Source of the DNA: Arvicola amphibius
Taxonomy: Eukaryota; Chordata; Mammalia; Rodentia; Cricetidae
DNA length: 64,000 nucleotides
NCBI RefSeq assembly: GCF_903992535.2
Contig: NC_052055.2
Location: 60,775,824-60,839,823, forward strand
Direction: 5' to 3'
This document shows positions 35,231-47,767 of the stretch, piece by piece. The notes under the pieces were generated by a model. That model did no database searches. It saw only the letters and a program-made list of their open reading frames with translations, and was not told where the DNA came from. The position numbers were made by a program, and so were the translations under genes. Numbering within the stretch: the first letter of the stretch is position 1; every line of letters starts with the position of its first letter.

Positions 35231-37502
35231 CTGAGGCTCTTTCTTCTCTGATGACTCTGGCTTGTGTCAAGTTGACACACAAAACCAGCTAGTACAGCTG
35301 GCAAAGCGGATTTCTTCAAAGCCAGCCTGGCACGCAGAGGAGTGACTCTTACACCAGATCCCTTGATGGGTTAAGGCTTGTGAGAACCAAGGGATTCTCC
35401 TTTGTTTAAATCTGCCAGTCAGTTTTTCCATGGCTACCTGGCTTGCCTTGTGCTTATGAGTTTGGCTGCTCCTACCTGGGGAGCCAGGGCTGGAGCCCTG
35501 GGCTGTTTTCTTTTTTTTTTTTTTACTTTTCTTGGATAGGTTTTCCTGTTGGCCACACATGTCAAGATCCTGTCATCTCCTTTGCAAGTCCCCATGTTCT
35601 TCATCCTTGTATTCCTTGAGGATAAATCCTGTCCTTTAAGTCCTGACTCGTCTTCACAGATGTTTCTAAGCTCCTATTGACCCTTCCTTTGAAGCATGTG
35701 TCTTGGTGACTCTATATCTTTCATAGGGTTCCAGGAATCCTAAATGTTGATTTATCCTTGTGTGAAACTTGGTGTTTTGTGATTTTAAAATTTTTTGTAG
35801 TGTAATCTAAATCAACATTTTGACACAGAGGACCTTATAGATATCCTTTTTATGAGACAATCCAGATACAGAAAGACAGCTGCAACCTGTCCCTCTCCTA
35901 GAGATGAATCTTTAGATGTGGATATTTAAATTAGAGTTGGCATAGAATGCAGGAAAACAGAAAAGAGTCACAGGAGGACTTCAAGCGAAGCAAGGACAGA
36001 ATAAAGGTCAAATGGATTGGAAAACAAGAGTTATGGAACAGGAAGGGTTAAAGGGGGCAGAGGATGTGAGGGAGGAAACAGGAGTATTATGGGGGGAGAC
36101 AACCAATGGTAAAGATCTTGAAAATGCCATATGGAAACCTTCTATTGTTAAAACCCCCTGAAACACATCAATATGCACTTATAAAAGGAGTTAAACAGTG
36201 TACCCTATAACAGGGGACAATGTCTCACTCCGACTTTACAGGGTATCAGATATAAGTACTAGTGCAAGGTATGGATTATTTATTCCAGGCTGTTAGTCAG
36301 TGTGCCCTCTGAAATATTATAGGCTAATACTTTGCTCTTGGCTATCCTGAAGAACTTGATGGTAATACCATGTGAAGATAACCTATAGAATCCTAAAACA
36401 CCGGGGAATAGAGCTCACATTGATCCAGAAACTTTAACTCTACTGGATAGCTTCCATAGCTCTAGAAAGTTCTACTCTATAACAAGGGAAAGTATTCAAC
36501 AGCCTTACCCTGTTAGCCCTGTGAGCTACAGTAAGGATGAGCTGGCCAATGGGGCAATAGTGGCACTAATGTGGTAGGAATAACCATCCAAGATCTGATT
36601 GCATCTAAGGCCCACTCCACAAGACAGAACTCAATCCTGGTGCTTAAATGGACTCAAACCAGGTGCCTTAGTCTTAGGCCCCAGGGGAGGAACTAATATG
36701 GTTATTCTGTTAAATGTACATAGTAATAAGATATCCATTAAGTTCACATCTGTATACCAATTATTAGTGTATATTTCAAGCTGAATCAGAAAACCTTCTT
36801 TTTGCAGTAGATGATGATTAACAGAGACACCACAACTGATCTTCAGGCAGAGATAAGAGACCGTGAAATGTTCAGCTCTAAAGGGACAGATGGCCCTCCT
36901 CCACTCTGGCCAAGGCTCAGGGATCATTGCGGAACAGGAAGGAAAGATTGTAGGAGCCAGGAGTGGTGAATATTAGCAGTGAAAGAGTGTTTGGTGGGCA
37001 CGACAGGACCTTTGTACACAACACACCACAGTGGCTGTGACTTCATGCAGAAAACTCGCACTGATGGAGCCGGGGGAAAGCCCAGCATGGACCAGGGAAG
37101 AGCTCACTAACAGTGACATCTTGCAGAGAGGTTTTGGATTTGGATGATAGCTATGGGAAAGGGTAATTTTCATAGGAATGTGGCCCCAGAACGGTGTTGT
37201 GTCCTTTTGACTCTATATTCCCTGCACCTCCAGGCAACACCGAGTGAACTCATTGGGGAAAACAAAAAAAGCAAGAGGCCGTTCAAGGAGATGATGAGGA
37301 AAACTGGGAAGGGATAGAGGAGGAATAGGTGAGGTAGAAATGAGGAGTAGATTATCTCAAATAACACTCTATGCTCACATGACATTCTCAAACACTAAGA
37401 AAGAAAGATTGGCATGCCTTATCTAACAAAGTTGCAGAGATCCATAGAAAACAATGTGCTACAAAAATACACGTGGGAGAAGCCATTATGTTATAAACAT
37501 GC

Positions 37503-37518
37503 TTTATTTAGCTTTATT
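37503..37518 (-). terminator. Tandem polyadenylation signals of KRT6 copy C
   Basis: Two AATAAA hexamers on the minus strand (37513-37518, then 37503-37508), at the same spacing from the stop codon as in copies A and B. Confidence 0.85.
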
Positions 37519-37983
37519 ACAAGAAAGCAAAGAACAGAGAAACATCACATGAGCACAGACTCTGTACATCACAGGACTATTGACGTCTGTGATCAAAATC
37601 ACTGTTATGGAGGTTCATGACATAGAAGTTGGGGTTTTCTCAGGCTACTGGAAGCTAAAGGGAAGCTCCTGTTTAGTAGTAGGAGCAGGACAACAATTTC
37701 CAGAAAGAAAGGGGCAGAGAGACCCTTTCTCAGGCAGCCTCAGAGCCTGGAAACTAACTACAGCTTGCAGCACCAAACGTGAGTGACCCGTGATGTGAGG
37801 TCAGAGGATGACAATCAGAAGACAAGGATTGGGGACCTGAGGGAGAGGATAGAGGGGAGCAACAAGGACTCAGCTTCTCAGCCCTAACGAGAGAGCAGAG
37901 GTAGGAAGGCAGCAGGGACAGCACCTGAGCACAGGGCTCTGCCAGAGCGTCTGGGGAGCAGACAAGCTCAGGCGACAGGGACT

Positions 37984-40900
37984 TCAGTGCCGGTAGCTCT
38001 TCCTGCTGGAGGAGGTGGTGGTGTACTTGATGGTGGAAGAGCTGCCACCAGAGGAGCTCAGGCCACCACTGATGCCTCTGCCACTGCCAGAGCTGAAGCC
38101 ACCTCCAAGGCCATGGCTGCTGCTGCTGTAGGAGTAGCTGCTGCCTCCTCCCAGGCCCAAGCCGCTGCTGGCACCACCTGCACTGCCATAGCCGCTGGAC
38201 ATGGTGGACTGCACCACAGCTGTGAAGAGGGAAGAGAGGACAGTGGACACTGTGAGCCCGCTCTGTCCAGTGAGTCAGGCACAAGGCAGGGGAGAGGGAG
38301 GAGGCAAGCAGTGTACTTACAGATGTTGACGGGTCCAACGCCTTCACCATTCAACCTAGAATAGGAACAGAGCAGATGAGAAGGTGAGACCTAGGGAGCC
38401 ATGACCTCAGTCCTGTGAACCCTCAGTGTGGTGACAGGTCACAGAGAATCCTGGTAGAGTGGTTCCTGAAGGGAGCCATTGTGGCCACAGGTAGTGCTCC
38501 CTCATGCTGTGCTCATGCCTGGCATCATGGAGGAGGGGAGCACTCACCTGCACTCCTCTCCTTCCAGCAGCTTCCTGTAGGTGGCGATCTCCACATCAAG
38601 GGCCAGCTTGACATTCATGAGCTCCTGGTACTCCTTCAGCAGCCTGGCCATGTCCTGCTTGGCCTTCTGCAGGGCATCCTCCAGCCCTTCCAACTTGCCC
38701 CTGGCATCCTTGAGGGCATTCTCCCCACGCTGCTCAGCTTCAGCAATGGCAGTCTGAAGGTTGGCACACTGGGCAGAGAAAGAAAGAAAAACAAACTTGT
38801 ATTGTGGTTCTTTCGAGAAGGTTATCCCATGATCTTCTTGGTTTGTTCGTTTGTTTGTTTGTTTTTCAAGACATGATTTTTCTGTGTAGCAGCCCTAGGT
38901 GTCCTGGAACTAGGTCTTGTAGACCAGGCTGGCCTCGGACTCACAGAGATCCACATTCCTCTACCTCCCAAGTGCTAGGATTCAAGGCATGTGTCACCAC
39001 CACCCGGCGAGCCCGAGATCTTTGCTCCCAGTGAGCAGGAGGCTCGAGCACAGAAAATGAAGGAAGCATCCTGTGATGCTTTTGGTCTGTGCTACCTGCT
39101 TCTTGACGTGGTCGATCTCAGATCTCAGCCTCTGGATCATGCGGTTGATCTCAGCGATCTCCTGCTTGGTGTTGCGCAGGTCGTCCCCATGTCTGCCTGC
39201 TGTGACCTGCAGCTCCTCATACTGACGATCCATGGAAAATAGAAGATTTATGTGAGTTTTTACAGGAAAAACCTAATTCACTTCTAATTGGGCTGCATTA
39301 TCCTTGGTGCCACGACTTTTCCTCAGGAGAAGCTGTGGGAGACCATGGACTACATCCTTCTCTTGGGAACTGAAAATGTTCTGTGTGACCTCATGAGGTC
39401 CTATATTCTCAGAGGAGCTCAAGCTAAGGGACTATGGACCCCATTTATGGCAACTTTCCTTCCTCTTATGGGTTCTTTTGATCTGTGGACTACAACTTCA
39501 CTGTTTAACACAAGTGCAAGGTCCATTTGCTCTTACAAGATCCCAGTTTCACCTTAGTAGATCCCTAACCTCTGAGCAAATTAGCGTCTTATGGAATTCA
39601 TTGGGTCCAGTTTTTCTTCATCAGGCTCCACCTAAATACTCACTTTCGTCTGGTACCAAGACTCTGCTTCAGCACGGCTCCTCTGAGCAATCTCCTCATA
39701 TTGGGCCTTGACCTCAGCAATGATGCTGTCCAGATCCAGGCTGCGGTTGTTGTCCATGGAGAGGACCACAGATGTGTCTGAGATGTGAGTTTGCATCTGA
39801 GACAGTTCCTACAGAACAGAGAGGCAACATCAGCTTTGGATGTAAGGATTACAGATGTTACCAAAACCACATTCTTACTGTGCACAGGGGAAATAAAGGG
39901 AATGGGGCAGACTGGAAGAAGGAGGACAGAGAGAAAGACAGAGACTGAGCTAGAGAGACAGAGACAGAGAGAGATGGGAGTATCTTACTGCATCGTAGAG
40001 AACTCTCAGGAAGTTGATCTCATCTGTCAGACTGTCTGTCTTGGCTTGCAGTTCAACCTTATTCATGTAGGCAGCATCTACATCCTGACAAAAGAGTCAG
40101 CAGCATGGAAACAGGTAAATTCTCTTGTCCAGTCTATTTTCCTCCATCTCCCTGGCAACTGTCCTCTGCAATGGACCAGACATCCATCAGAAGAGAAACC
40201 CATCCTTGTGACTCAGTCAACTCACCTTCTTCAGGGTCACAAATTCATTCTCTGCTGCTGTGCGCTTGTTGATTTCGTCTTCATATCTACAAGAGAGAGG
40301 GTTCCGCACACTGTAGTCAGCAGGTAGATGGCATCAAAGGCAACTGTGACCCAGCCCCTATTTCTATAAATGCAATATAATCAAATCACACTAGTGATGA
40401 ATATTTTGTTGTGATTGAATATTTTGTTTTGATTGAATATTTTACTCCTTTTCTCTCCCTACGCTCCTATTGCTCATCATGGAGTTTGACTTTAGCTGTT
40501 GACAATACTTTCTCATTTCATCTTCATGTCCTAACTATTTTAATTCATGGATTCCATGTCTAGGTTTGGGTCTTCGTTACCATGAACTCGGCAACTGCAT
40601 TCCTCTTAACTCACTTGTTCTTGTAGTCCTCCACTGTGTCCTGCATGTTCCTCAGCTCTGCATCTAGGCGGCCCCTCTCCCCAGTGATGCTGTCCAGCTG
40701 CCTCCTGAGGTTGTTGATGTACTGCTCAAACAAAGGCTCCAGGTTCTGCCTCACGGTCTTGGTGCCCTGCTCCTGCAGCAGGGCCCACTTGGTGTCCAGG
40801 ACCTTGTTCTGCTGCTCCAGGAAGCGCACCTGGAGGCACAAAGTGTGACAAGTTTGAATTTTGTTCTGCTGTGATCCCTTCACGAGTGTGACTCCTCTCT

Positions 40901-41864
40901 CAGGCTGTCTGCCTCAACCAGCTCAGTGTAGTGCCTGGCCCAGGTCCTCACAGGCACATTCCAGAGCAGAGCTGCCAACACCATCCCTCTGAAGAAGGCA
41001 GGGCTCTCAGGCATGGCACAGGCAGCCTAGCAATGCACTGTTTAGTGCGGCTGTGATGGCTCCACAGTGCCGTGTAGAGACCCCTGCCTCAGTTCTGTCC
41101 TCTGTGATGTGAGGCCTGAGCTCATCTCAGTGCACCGGAATCAGACACCCTGATGGGGTACCCTCTGGAGGAGAGGAACTCTGACCCTGATTGCCAGCTG
41201 CTATCTAACTTCAGAGGGGACAACGTCAGGACAGAGTCACCTAGAGACAATGGCAGTGACTGAGCAAAGCCTAGAGCATCTTCCTTCCACTGCTGTCTTT
41301 GGCATTCACTCCGGATTCTACTCCCGCTTATCTGGCCTGGACAGAACCACGTCTCACCTTGTCGATGAAGGAGGCAAACTTGTTGTTGAGGGTCTTGATC
41401 TGTTCGCGCTCCTCAGTCCTCACCCGCTGGATGGTGGGGTCTATTTGCAGGTTCAGAGGGGTGAGGAGGCTCTGGTTGACGGTGACCTCTTGGATGCCTC
41501 CAGGGGGGCACACAGGGAAACCAGCGCCCCCGTAGCCACCACCAAAGCCAGCTCCACCACCAAAACCAAATCCACTGCCGGCTCCTCCTCCAAAGCCGAA
41601 GCCTCCTCCAACTCGGCTGCCATAGCCTCCACCAATGCCACAGCTGCCCCCTCCGATGGAGATCCTCTTGGAGCTCCCCACACCATAGAGGCTTCTGCTG
41701 CCAAAGCCAGCTCCTCCACATACAGCCCCAGAGCCACCGCTGCCCCGGGAGCGGCACACAGACACACTGCTGAAGCCAGAGCGGTTGAGCCCAGGCACTC
41801 TGGCTGAGCCGGCACTGAAGCCACGGTGGCTGGTTTGACTTCTGATGGTGGTTTTGCTAGACAT
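37984..41864 (-). CDS. KRT6A: Keratin, type II cytoskeletal 6A (copy C), 553 aa, nine exons
   Basis: Coding exons, 5' to 3' on the minus strand: 41864-41358, 40829-40615, 40286-40226, 40084-39989, 39808-39644, 39221-39096, 38768-38548, 38355-38321, 38219-37984. Exons 2-9 appear identical to copies A and B. Exon 1 differs: it has one fewer 30-bp glycine-loop repeat, so the head carries two FGFGGG loops instead of three, and has YGGAGF and LQIDPT where A and B have FGGAGF and LQVDPT. The 553-aa length and loop pattern agree with mouse K6a, and it is the KRT6 gene next to KRT5, as in mouse, so KRT6A is the likely orthologue. Expected role: inducible epithelial keratin partnering K16/K17. Its exon 1/intron 1 block shares bases with KRT5 that A and B lack. 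Confidence 0.95.
38838..39008 (-). mobile_element. B1 SINE in KRT6 copy C intron 6
   Basis: Same insertion as in copies A and B at the equivalent intron 6 position. It appears base-identical, in keeping with homogenisation of the exon 2-9 segment. Confidence 0.85.
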
Positions 41865-41948
41865 GGTTCTTGGAGTTAGAAGTCTGTGAAGTGGAGAGAG
41901 TACAGGGCAGAGCTGAGTGGATGAGCGTGATGGGCTCTGGGCAGCTGC

Positions 41949-41957
41949 TTATATATA
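41949..41957 (-). promoter_or_regulatory. TATA box of KRT6 copy C
   Basis: The 'tatatataa' motif lies 85-93 bp before the ATG at 41864. The proximal promoter matches A and B only back to about 42020, so copy C has its own distal promoter from roughly 70 bp upstream of this box. Confidence 0.85.
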
Positions 41958-42130
41958 GTGTGGATGGGCTGGGCTTGGTCCCGAAGGTGAGCTTGTATAG
42001 TGGGAAGGGCAGGGCTTTACAAATAATGAGATCACCTCAAGTTCTAGAAACGTATGATACTTGAAGATTGCTTTTGGCTTCCTTTAGTCATGGAGCAAAT
42101 TCTCCTGCCTTCCAGCCTTGACTTGATCCG

Positions 42131-44435
42131 AATACAATGAGCCTGGACGTAAATTCTCTGAAGTCATGAGTTAGTCATCTTCTCAAACAAAAGAGACAAG
42201 GAGCTGATCTATGATAATTGTTCTTCGTTCTGCTTATTTAGACACTCCCTGTGTGCCCCCTCACCACACAGGTTTTCCCTCCACTTGCCCCTCCCTCCCT
42301 AGCTCTTTCAGAGTCTCCCTGCAGTCGTAAAGGCATTTGCCCAATATCCTACTCTAGATATTGCCAGCTACATGGAACTAATTCTTCTGTAGCTCCTGGC
42401 TGCTGTTCCTTATGATCTGGCACTTCCAGCGAGGCTCTTTGCCCATATAACCCTATTTTCTAAGGCCAGTGAGTAGATAAGTTGATGCTTCCTGTGGTGA
42501 GCCTAACCATGACTGTGTTTTACATGTTAAGCTCTACTTGGCTTTTCCCTGGGTACAGGGGCAGACACCCCCTGACCTCAGCAGGTGCTCAGTCCTAGCT
42601 TCTGCCTCTCTCCCCACTCTTTTCTCTTCTATCAGTCTGGCTCTTGAGCAAAACAGTCTTTCCACTTTCCCAGACATGCCCTCTGCACAGACTTGGGATG
42701 CTGTCTTAGAGCTTAGACTAAAGAACCCCAAAGGAAAAGTCTCCTGGGCATTCTCAGGATTTTTCTAATCATCTATTTGGACATTTCTTAGGGATCAGGA
42801 ATCAGAATTGTTATACATAGGGTGTGTCCAGAAAGTCGAGGGGGCATGCAGATTAATCACTGAAATGGGCATTTACAAGTGTGGCGATTTCACAAGTCTA
42901 TTCTCGATTTATTTTTCTAGTCACGTTTCTTGAAAAAGTCAAATTTCAAATGAAACCTATGCTTGCTTTGCAGGGGAGTGAGGTTCACTTCTTCCTGCCC
43001 ATGCAGTAGAAATCATGCACAAGGAAACCTGAGCAATTCCAGGTGTGTTGTCTCTGAGATCAAGTAGCTCAAGAAGCAGCCGTGGGAGGAGATGCCAACT
43101 CCCGCCCTGACCGGAGCCCGTGTAAGGTCCTGTTACTGTTTCGAATTCAGTCACTGCCCTCTGGAACATTGGGGACCCAGCATCCAGGAAGGTGGGAAGC
43201 TCCCGACTCCTCAAAGGTGCTAAGTCAGCGTCTGGCAGGATAGAGACCTTCTCCAGACAACGGAAGCCGTTGTCGTCCCTCCGCCCTGTTGCACAATGCT
43301 TCCCCAAGAATGTGCTTCCACCCAGTTCTGGGAAACAAGTGCATCTCATGGTTCGGAGCACTGATTCTCACTACCCTCTTGAGGTAGGGGCACTAGGTGT
43401 GGTCTCTCTGCAACGTGGGGAAGTCAGTGATGCAACATGTGTATATCTTCTCACTTCCCTACTCTGTGTATTTCAAAGTCTGCAACTGCTTCACACTGTG
43501 ACAACCAAGACTGCAATTTGCAAAGCCGGAAGAATTCGCTTTTCATTTCTTTAAGGAAATCCTTTGCCAACCCCTGGTGCAGAGCATGAGTCCTAGAGTC
43601 AGACACAGCAGGTTCCTGTGTGCTCATATGCAAACCACTGATTCCTTCATGTGTACTTTTCTACCCATAGAGAAGATGTAAATTGTAGCTGTGCCTCCTC
43701 ACGGAGTTGTGAAGCAGAGATGAGAAAATTCCCATGGAAGTCTTGGTGCAGTATATGACACATAAGCTCTCAATGAGGTGAGCATTATTGTTATTAGAAA
43801 GAAGCATGATGAAGTTTGATGTGTAGGGATCCATGAGAAGCTTTGGAAACTGGAACACAGGTTTAGTATATATGTGTATGGGGAGGGTATCTTGAGGACA
43901 GCAGGAGAAACAAAGCCATTGTTGCCAAGTTTGTGCCATATTTAGCAAGGGCCTGGAAGCCATGTGTAGGAGATTGCCTTGCGCCCTCCAGAGCCTCAAG
44001 TGACAGAACGGCAACAGGACAGGAAGAGTGACTTGCCAGCAGGATTGCCAGAGCCCACCCTACTGCCTGCAGGAGCTGTGTCTCATGATCTGGCTCATGC
44101 CCAGTAGGATCTGTTTTCTCTGTTGGGGCCAGGCTACCTGCGCATCCTCTGCTGGGTCCCTAACTGTGTCTGGCTGTGCAGGGACATGCTGTCATTGGCC
44201 AACACAAGTGACTGTACCATTTTAAAGGTGGTACCCTCAGACAGATGAAGTGTGTTCTTCAGTTGCAGCAGGAATCTCATTTTTAGTCATTGAGCCCAAC
44301 AGAGTTTGATTAACCTCAGCCTTCTCTCTGACCCCAGGCTTGGCATATGTTCAGGATACCACTGGCGTGTAAAGTGTCTTTGGACTTTCTGACACAAGCT
44401 TGCCCAATGGTAGATGGGTAATGCAGATTCTAATA
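42131..44435. other. Spacer upstream of KRT6 copy C, no gene seen
   Basis: I see no exon, RNA gene or clear repeat in this mixed-composition stretch. It would contain any distal control elements specific to copy C, because the duplicated upstream sequence stops at about 42130. Confidence 0.5.
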
Positions 44436-44664
44436 CAGTGGTTCTCAGCCTTCCTAATGTTTGGACCCTTTACTACAGTTCCTCGTGCTGTGGGGACCTC
44501 AACCATAAAATCACTTTTGTTGCTACATCATAACTGTATTTTGCTACTGTTATAAATCGTATTGTAAATATCTGATATACAGGATACAGAATATCTGATA
44601 TGCAGCCCCCTGTGCAAGGGTCTTTCAACCTCCACAGAGATCGAGACCCACAGGTTGAGAACTG
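44436..44664 (+). mobile_element. Non-autonomous hAT-type DNA element (URR1-like)
   Basis: The element starts 'cagtggttctcagcc' and ends 'aggttgagaactg', imperfect inverted termini. Internal text ('gttgctacatcataactgta', 'gtaaatatctgatatacagg') is that of a rodent hAT-derived repeat of the URR1 type. It has no coding capacity. A short internal duplication of the 'atctgatat' segment is visible. Confidence 0.75.
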
Positions 44665-44874
44665 ATGTTTTAATATAAAATCCTCTCGGCTGGGCAGGTG
44701 TTTGAGTAGTTACCAAAATTAACTGTACAATGTCTTTATTTATGAGCTAATTAAAATAAAGTAATTTTATTTTAAAATTTTAAATCAAATCTCCTTAGTC
44801 ACCTGCTAGGGAATACTCTGAGAACCTGTTCCAGTGACTTGGAGGAGTCAGCACATACAGACACACACACACAC

Positions 44875-45035
44875 CATTTTCTTTTTCTTTTCTTTTCTTT
44901 TCTTTTTTTTAAAAATAGGAACTCACTATGTAGCTCTGAGCTCTGTAGACCAGGCTGGCCTTAGACTCACAGAGATCCACCTACCCCTGCCTTTGCCTCC
45001 TGGGTGCTGGGATTGAAGGCAAGTGTCTTCACACC
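44875..45035 (-). mobile_element. B1 SINE
   Basis: A T-rich tract, then 'gaccaggctggccttagact' and 'gggtgctgggattgaaggca': a diverged B1 in minus orientation, preceded by a short (AC)n. Confidence 0.85.
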
Positions 45036-47389
45036 TTACTTCAGTATCCATGGAGCTCTAGGCCAGAGGTACCCATAAAGGGTTTGAGACTTACCTGAGT
45101 TCTCCCTGGTGGCTGTGAGTCACGCCCCACAGTCTCACCCCAGGCAGCTCTGTTTCCCAGAGGAGCCAGTGAGGAAGGGCCACCTTTCATAATAAGATGA
45201 GAACAAAGGGTGATAGTTTAGACAAACATGTGGGGGAAGAAGCAAGCGGAGTGAGTAACTCAATGGCAGCTGACCTCCTCCCTAGCCAGCTGCTGAAGCC
45301 AGCCTCTCCTCTGTGCTGGAAGAATCCTATTCAGTCCAGCCTGCAGCTGCCTTGGGTGGCCATGGAATGTAGAATGTCCTGTTCTTGGCCAGAGGGTGGC
45401 CTGAACTGCTCACTCTGTTCCCAGCAGGGAGGTGGGTCAGAAGGAAGTGTTGAAGACTGGGCCCAGGGAAAGTCGCCTCAAGATGATTTGCCTTGTCTTT
45501 CAGCCTCCCTGGGTGGAGCCTGTTGACGATCATGGAAGGCTTAGGACTAAGCACATAATCCCGCAAACCACAGGGCAGGATGATGCTGTTCCCAGGGAAT
45601 CCCACAGCCGATCCTTCAGGAGTATCCCAAGAGAAAGAAATACACGTGCAGCTAGGTGCACGTGTTAGAACAGATTCCGCTGCTCCAGGGGTGTGACGAG
45701 CAGACGGCTATTACACAGCCAGTGTGGTGGGTAATCACTACACCTGATACGCACAAAATTTCAGTCTCCCTTGTAGTTGCAATTGCACCCTCATACCCCC
45801 TTTTTTCAGAGAACACACCCCAGGTCACATATCAGAAAACCTGAGTTTTAAAACCACTATAGCTAAAGTCTCTGGAAACCAATTTTCAGTGGGATGGGGT
45901 CTCTGCATTAGGTCAACTGTGGAACCCAGATGTCACTGCAAGAGCATTATCCACAGTGATTCATAAGATGCTTGGTTCCAAGCACTGAACTGCCTCTGAA
46001 CTGTGTAACAACTGTGAGCTGTTACCCACTGGGAATTTGAAACTGAGATGTGTCCTCGATCTCTTCTTTACATAGAAGAGAAACATTGTAACTTCCATTT
46101 CCACCACCCAAACTACCATGAGGCCAGAGGGTTCTGGGATGCACCTGCAGGACTGATAATCGCCCTGTGCCACGAGGGACACACATGTATGTATGATTGT
46201 AGATCTATCTTGCTTGTCTTATCGATTGATTTGGTATCTGTTTGTATAGATCCTTGTTACAGGAGGAACATTTTGAAAATGTTCTGTTCCTTTTTATCTA
46301 CTTTGCCCTTGTTACACTGAATGTTTAGGGCACTGAGAAGAGCAGAGCTGGGCTTGGGATTGAAAACATATTTACAAATAAGGGACAGCTTGTGGCCTGT
46401 CTGGTCAGAATGGAGAAACTAGTTGGAGGAACACTACCTTGATCTGAGGCAAAAAGAGATGCTGAAGATTCCAGAGTGGCTGGGAAGGTGGAAAGGGGCA
46501 GCTGAGTGGCAGGACCAGGTTAGGGCTGGCCTGGATGAGCAGGACAGGGGCCTAGCAGAGGTGCCAAGCAGTTTCTGCTTCCTTCATATGTCCAAAATGA
46601 AAAAGAGCCAAGTCAGGGCTCAAAGGGGCCGGGACAATCTCCAAGTGGAGTGCTTCCTGCCCTCTAATCCCCGCCTCGTTGGTGCTCTGGTTTCCTCACC
46701 ACCACTACTGGATCCACCTTACTAGACTGTGTGACTTTCAAAAAGGTAGTGGGTAGGAGAGACAGGAAACTCTAACAAGCTGCCAATGAAATACAAAAGG
46801 CAGCTGGCTTGCATATTGGAAGTGACCAGGTGAAGTTGTGCTAGGGAATCACACCATAATAACACACTTGACTCCTGGGGGACCTGGGGAAAACAAGACC
46901 TTTTAAATGTGATGAGCAATTTCTCCACATTGAGACAAACTTCAGTAAGCCTACCTGAAAATCTCATAGCCACGTTACCTGGCTTCTGAAGTACAGATGC
47001 CCTAGACAGCAACACCTTTACTGTCAGCGCTGGCGTTTCTTGGCATCCAGTGGCTCCTTCTGCCCTTATGATCTCACCTGAAGCCTGAGGTTGGGATTAA
47101 TGACAGATCATTGATAACTCTGGCACAAGTCTGTGGCACTTATGTTGCAACTTAAGCCTCTAAGGGCTCAGCCTACTTCCTCCTCCTTGGTCCTTGCCCT
47201 CCCTCAGACACTGGAAAGAAATAGCCTGGATTGTTCTAAGCTGGCAAGAGGAACACTCGCTTTGATGAGGAAACTCTGTGCCCTAGAGTCTCTCGAGGAC
47301 TGGTGAACCTGGATTCTATTTCCAGCATACTTCTTTCTGACCATCTCCACTGTGGAAACAAGAAATGGGAAATATTTTCCCTTTCTTTT
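45036..47389. other. Spacer between KRT6 and KRT5, no gene seen
   Basis: Largely unique sequence of intermediate GC. Several short open frames occur, but none has splice sites or similarity I recognise. No repeat family stands out. It is a reasonable place for epithelial control elements, but I see no decisive motif. Confidence 0.5.
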
Positions 47390-47767
47390 AAAACTATGTT
47401 TTGCTGAGGTATAAATTACATGCAAAAAAAATCATGGATCTTAAGTGTGTAGAACTCAAATTATTCTGATAAAATCATGTGTCTCTATAACCTATAAACC
47501 AGAAAAACAGAATATTTATTCACATTACTCCAGAAAATTCCTTTGGGCTCATTCTTGTGAATTCCACTGCTCCAAGAAAACATTTGATTTTTTCCATCAA
47601 ATAACCACACAGTATATATTTATATCATGTTATATATGAATTTATAATTTATTATATTAGTAGATTCATTGTTTGTGTATCTGGGCTCTTTCACTCAACA
47701 ATGTGTTTTGAGTGTGCTTCGTAGCTGAGTGGTACTTGAATATGTCATGTTTGGTTAATACATTCCT
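47390..47767 (+). mobile_element. Old L1 (L1M-like) 3' region, left part
   Basis: The text 'gctgaggtataaattacatg', 'ggatcttaagtgtgtagaac' and 'ctctttcactcaacaatgtg' follows the old mammalian L1 3' UTR pattern on the plus strand. It is split by the LTR at 47768 and resumes at 48138. Confidence 0.65.

Larger units (their letters stand above)
35225..42130 (-). repeat. Tandem duplication unit C (carries KRT6 copy C)
   Basis: Direct repeat of 18975-26420. Similarity is moderate in the 3' flank, appears complete from about 37706 to 40965, is reduced in intron 1 and exon 1, is high again in the proximal promoter to about 42020, then drops sharply and is lost near 42130. Confidence 0.85.
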
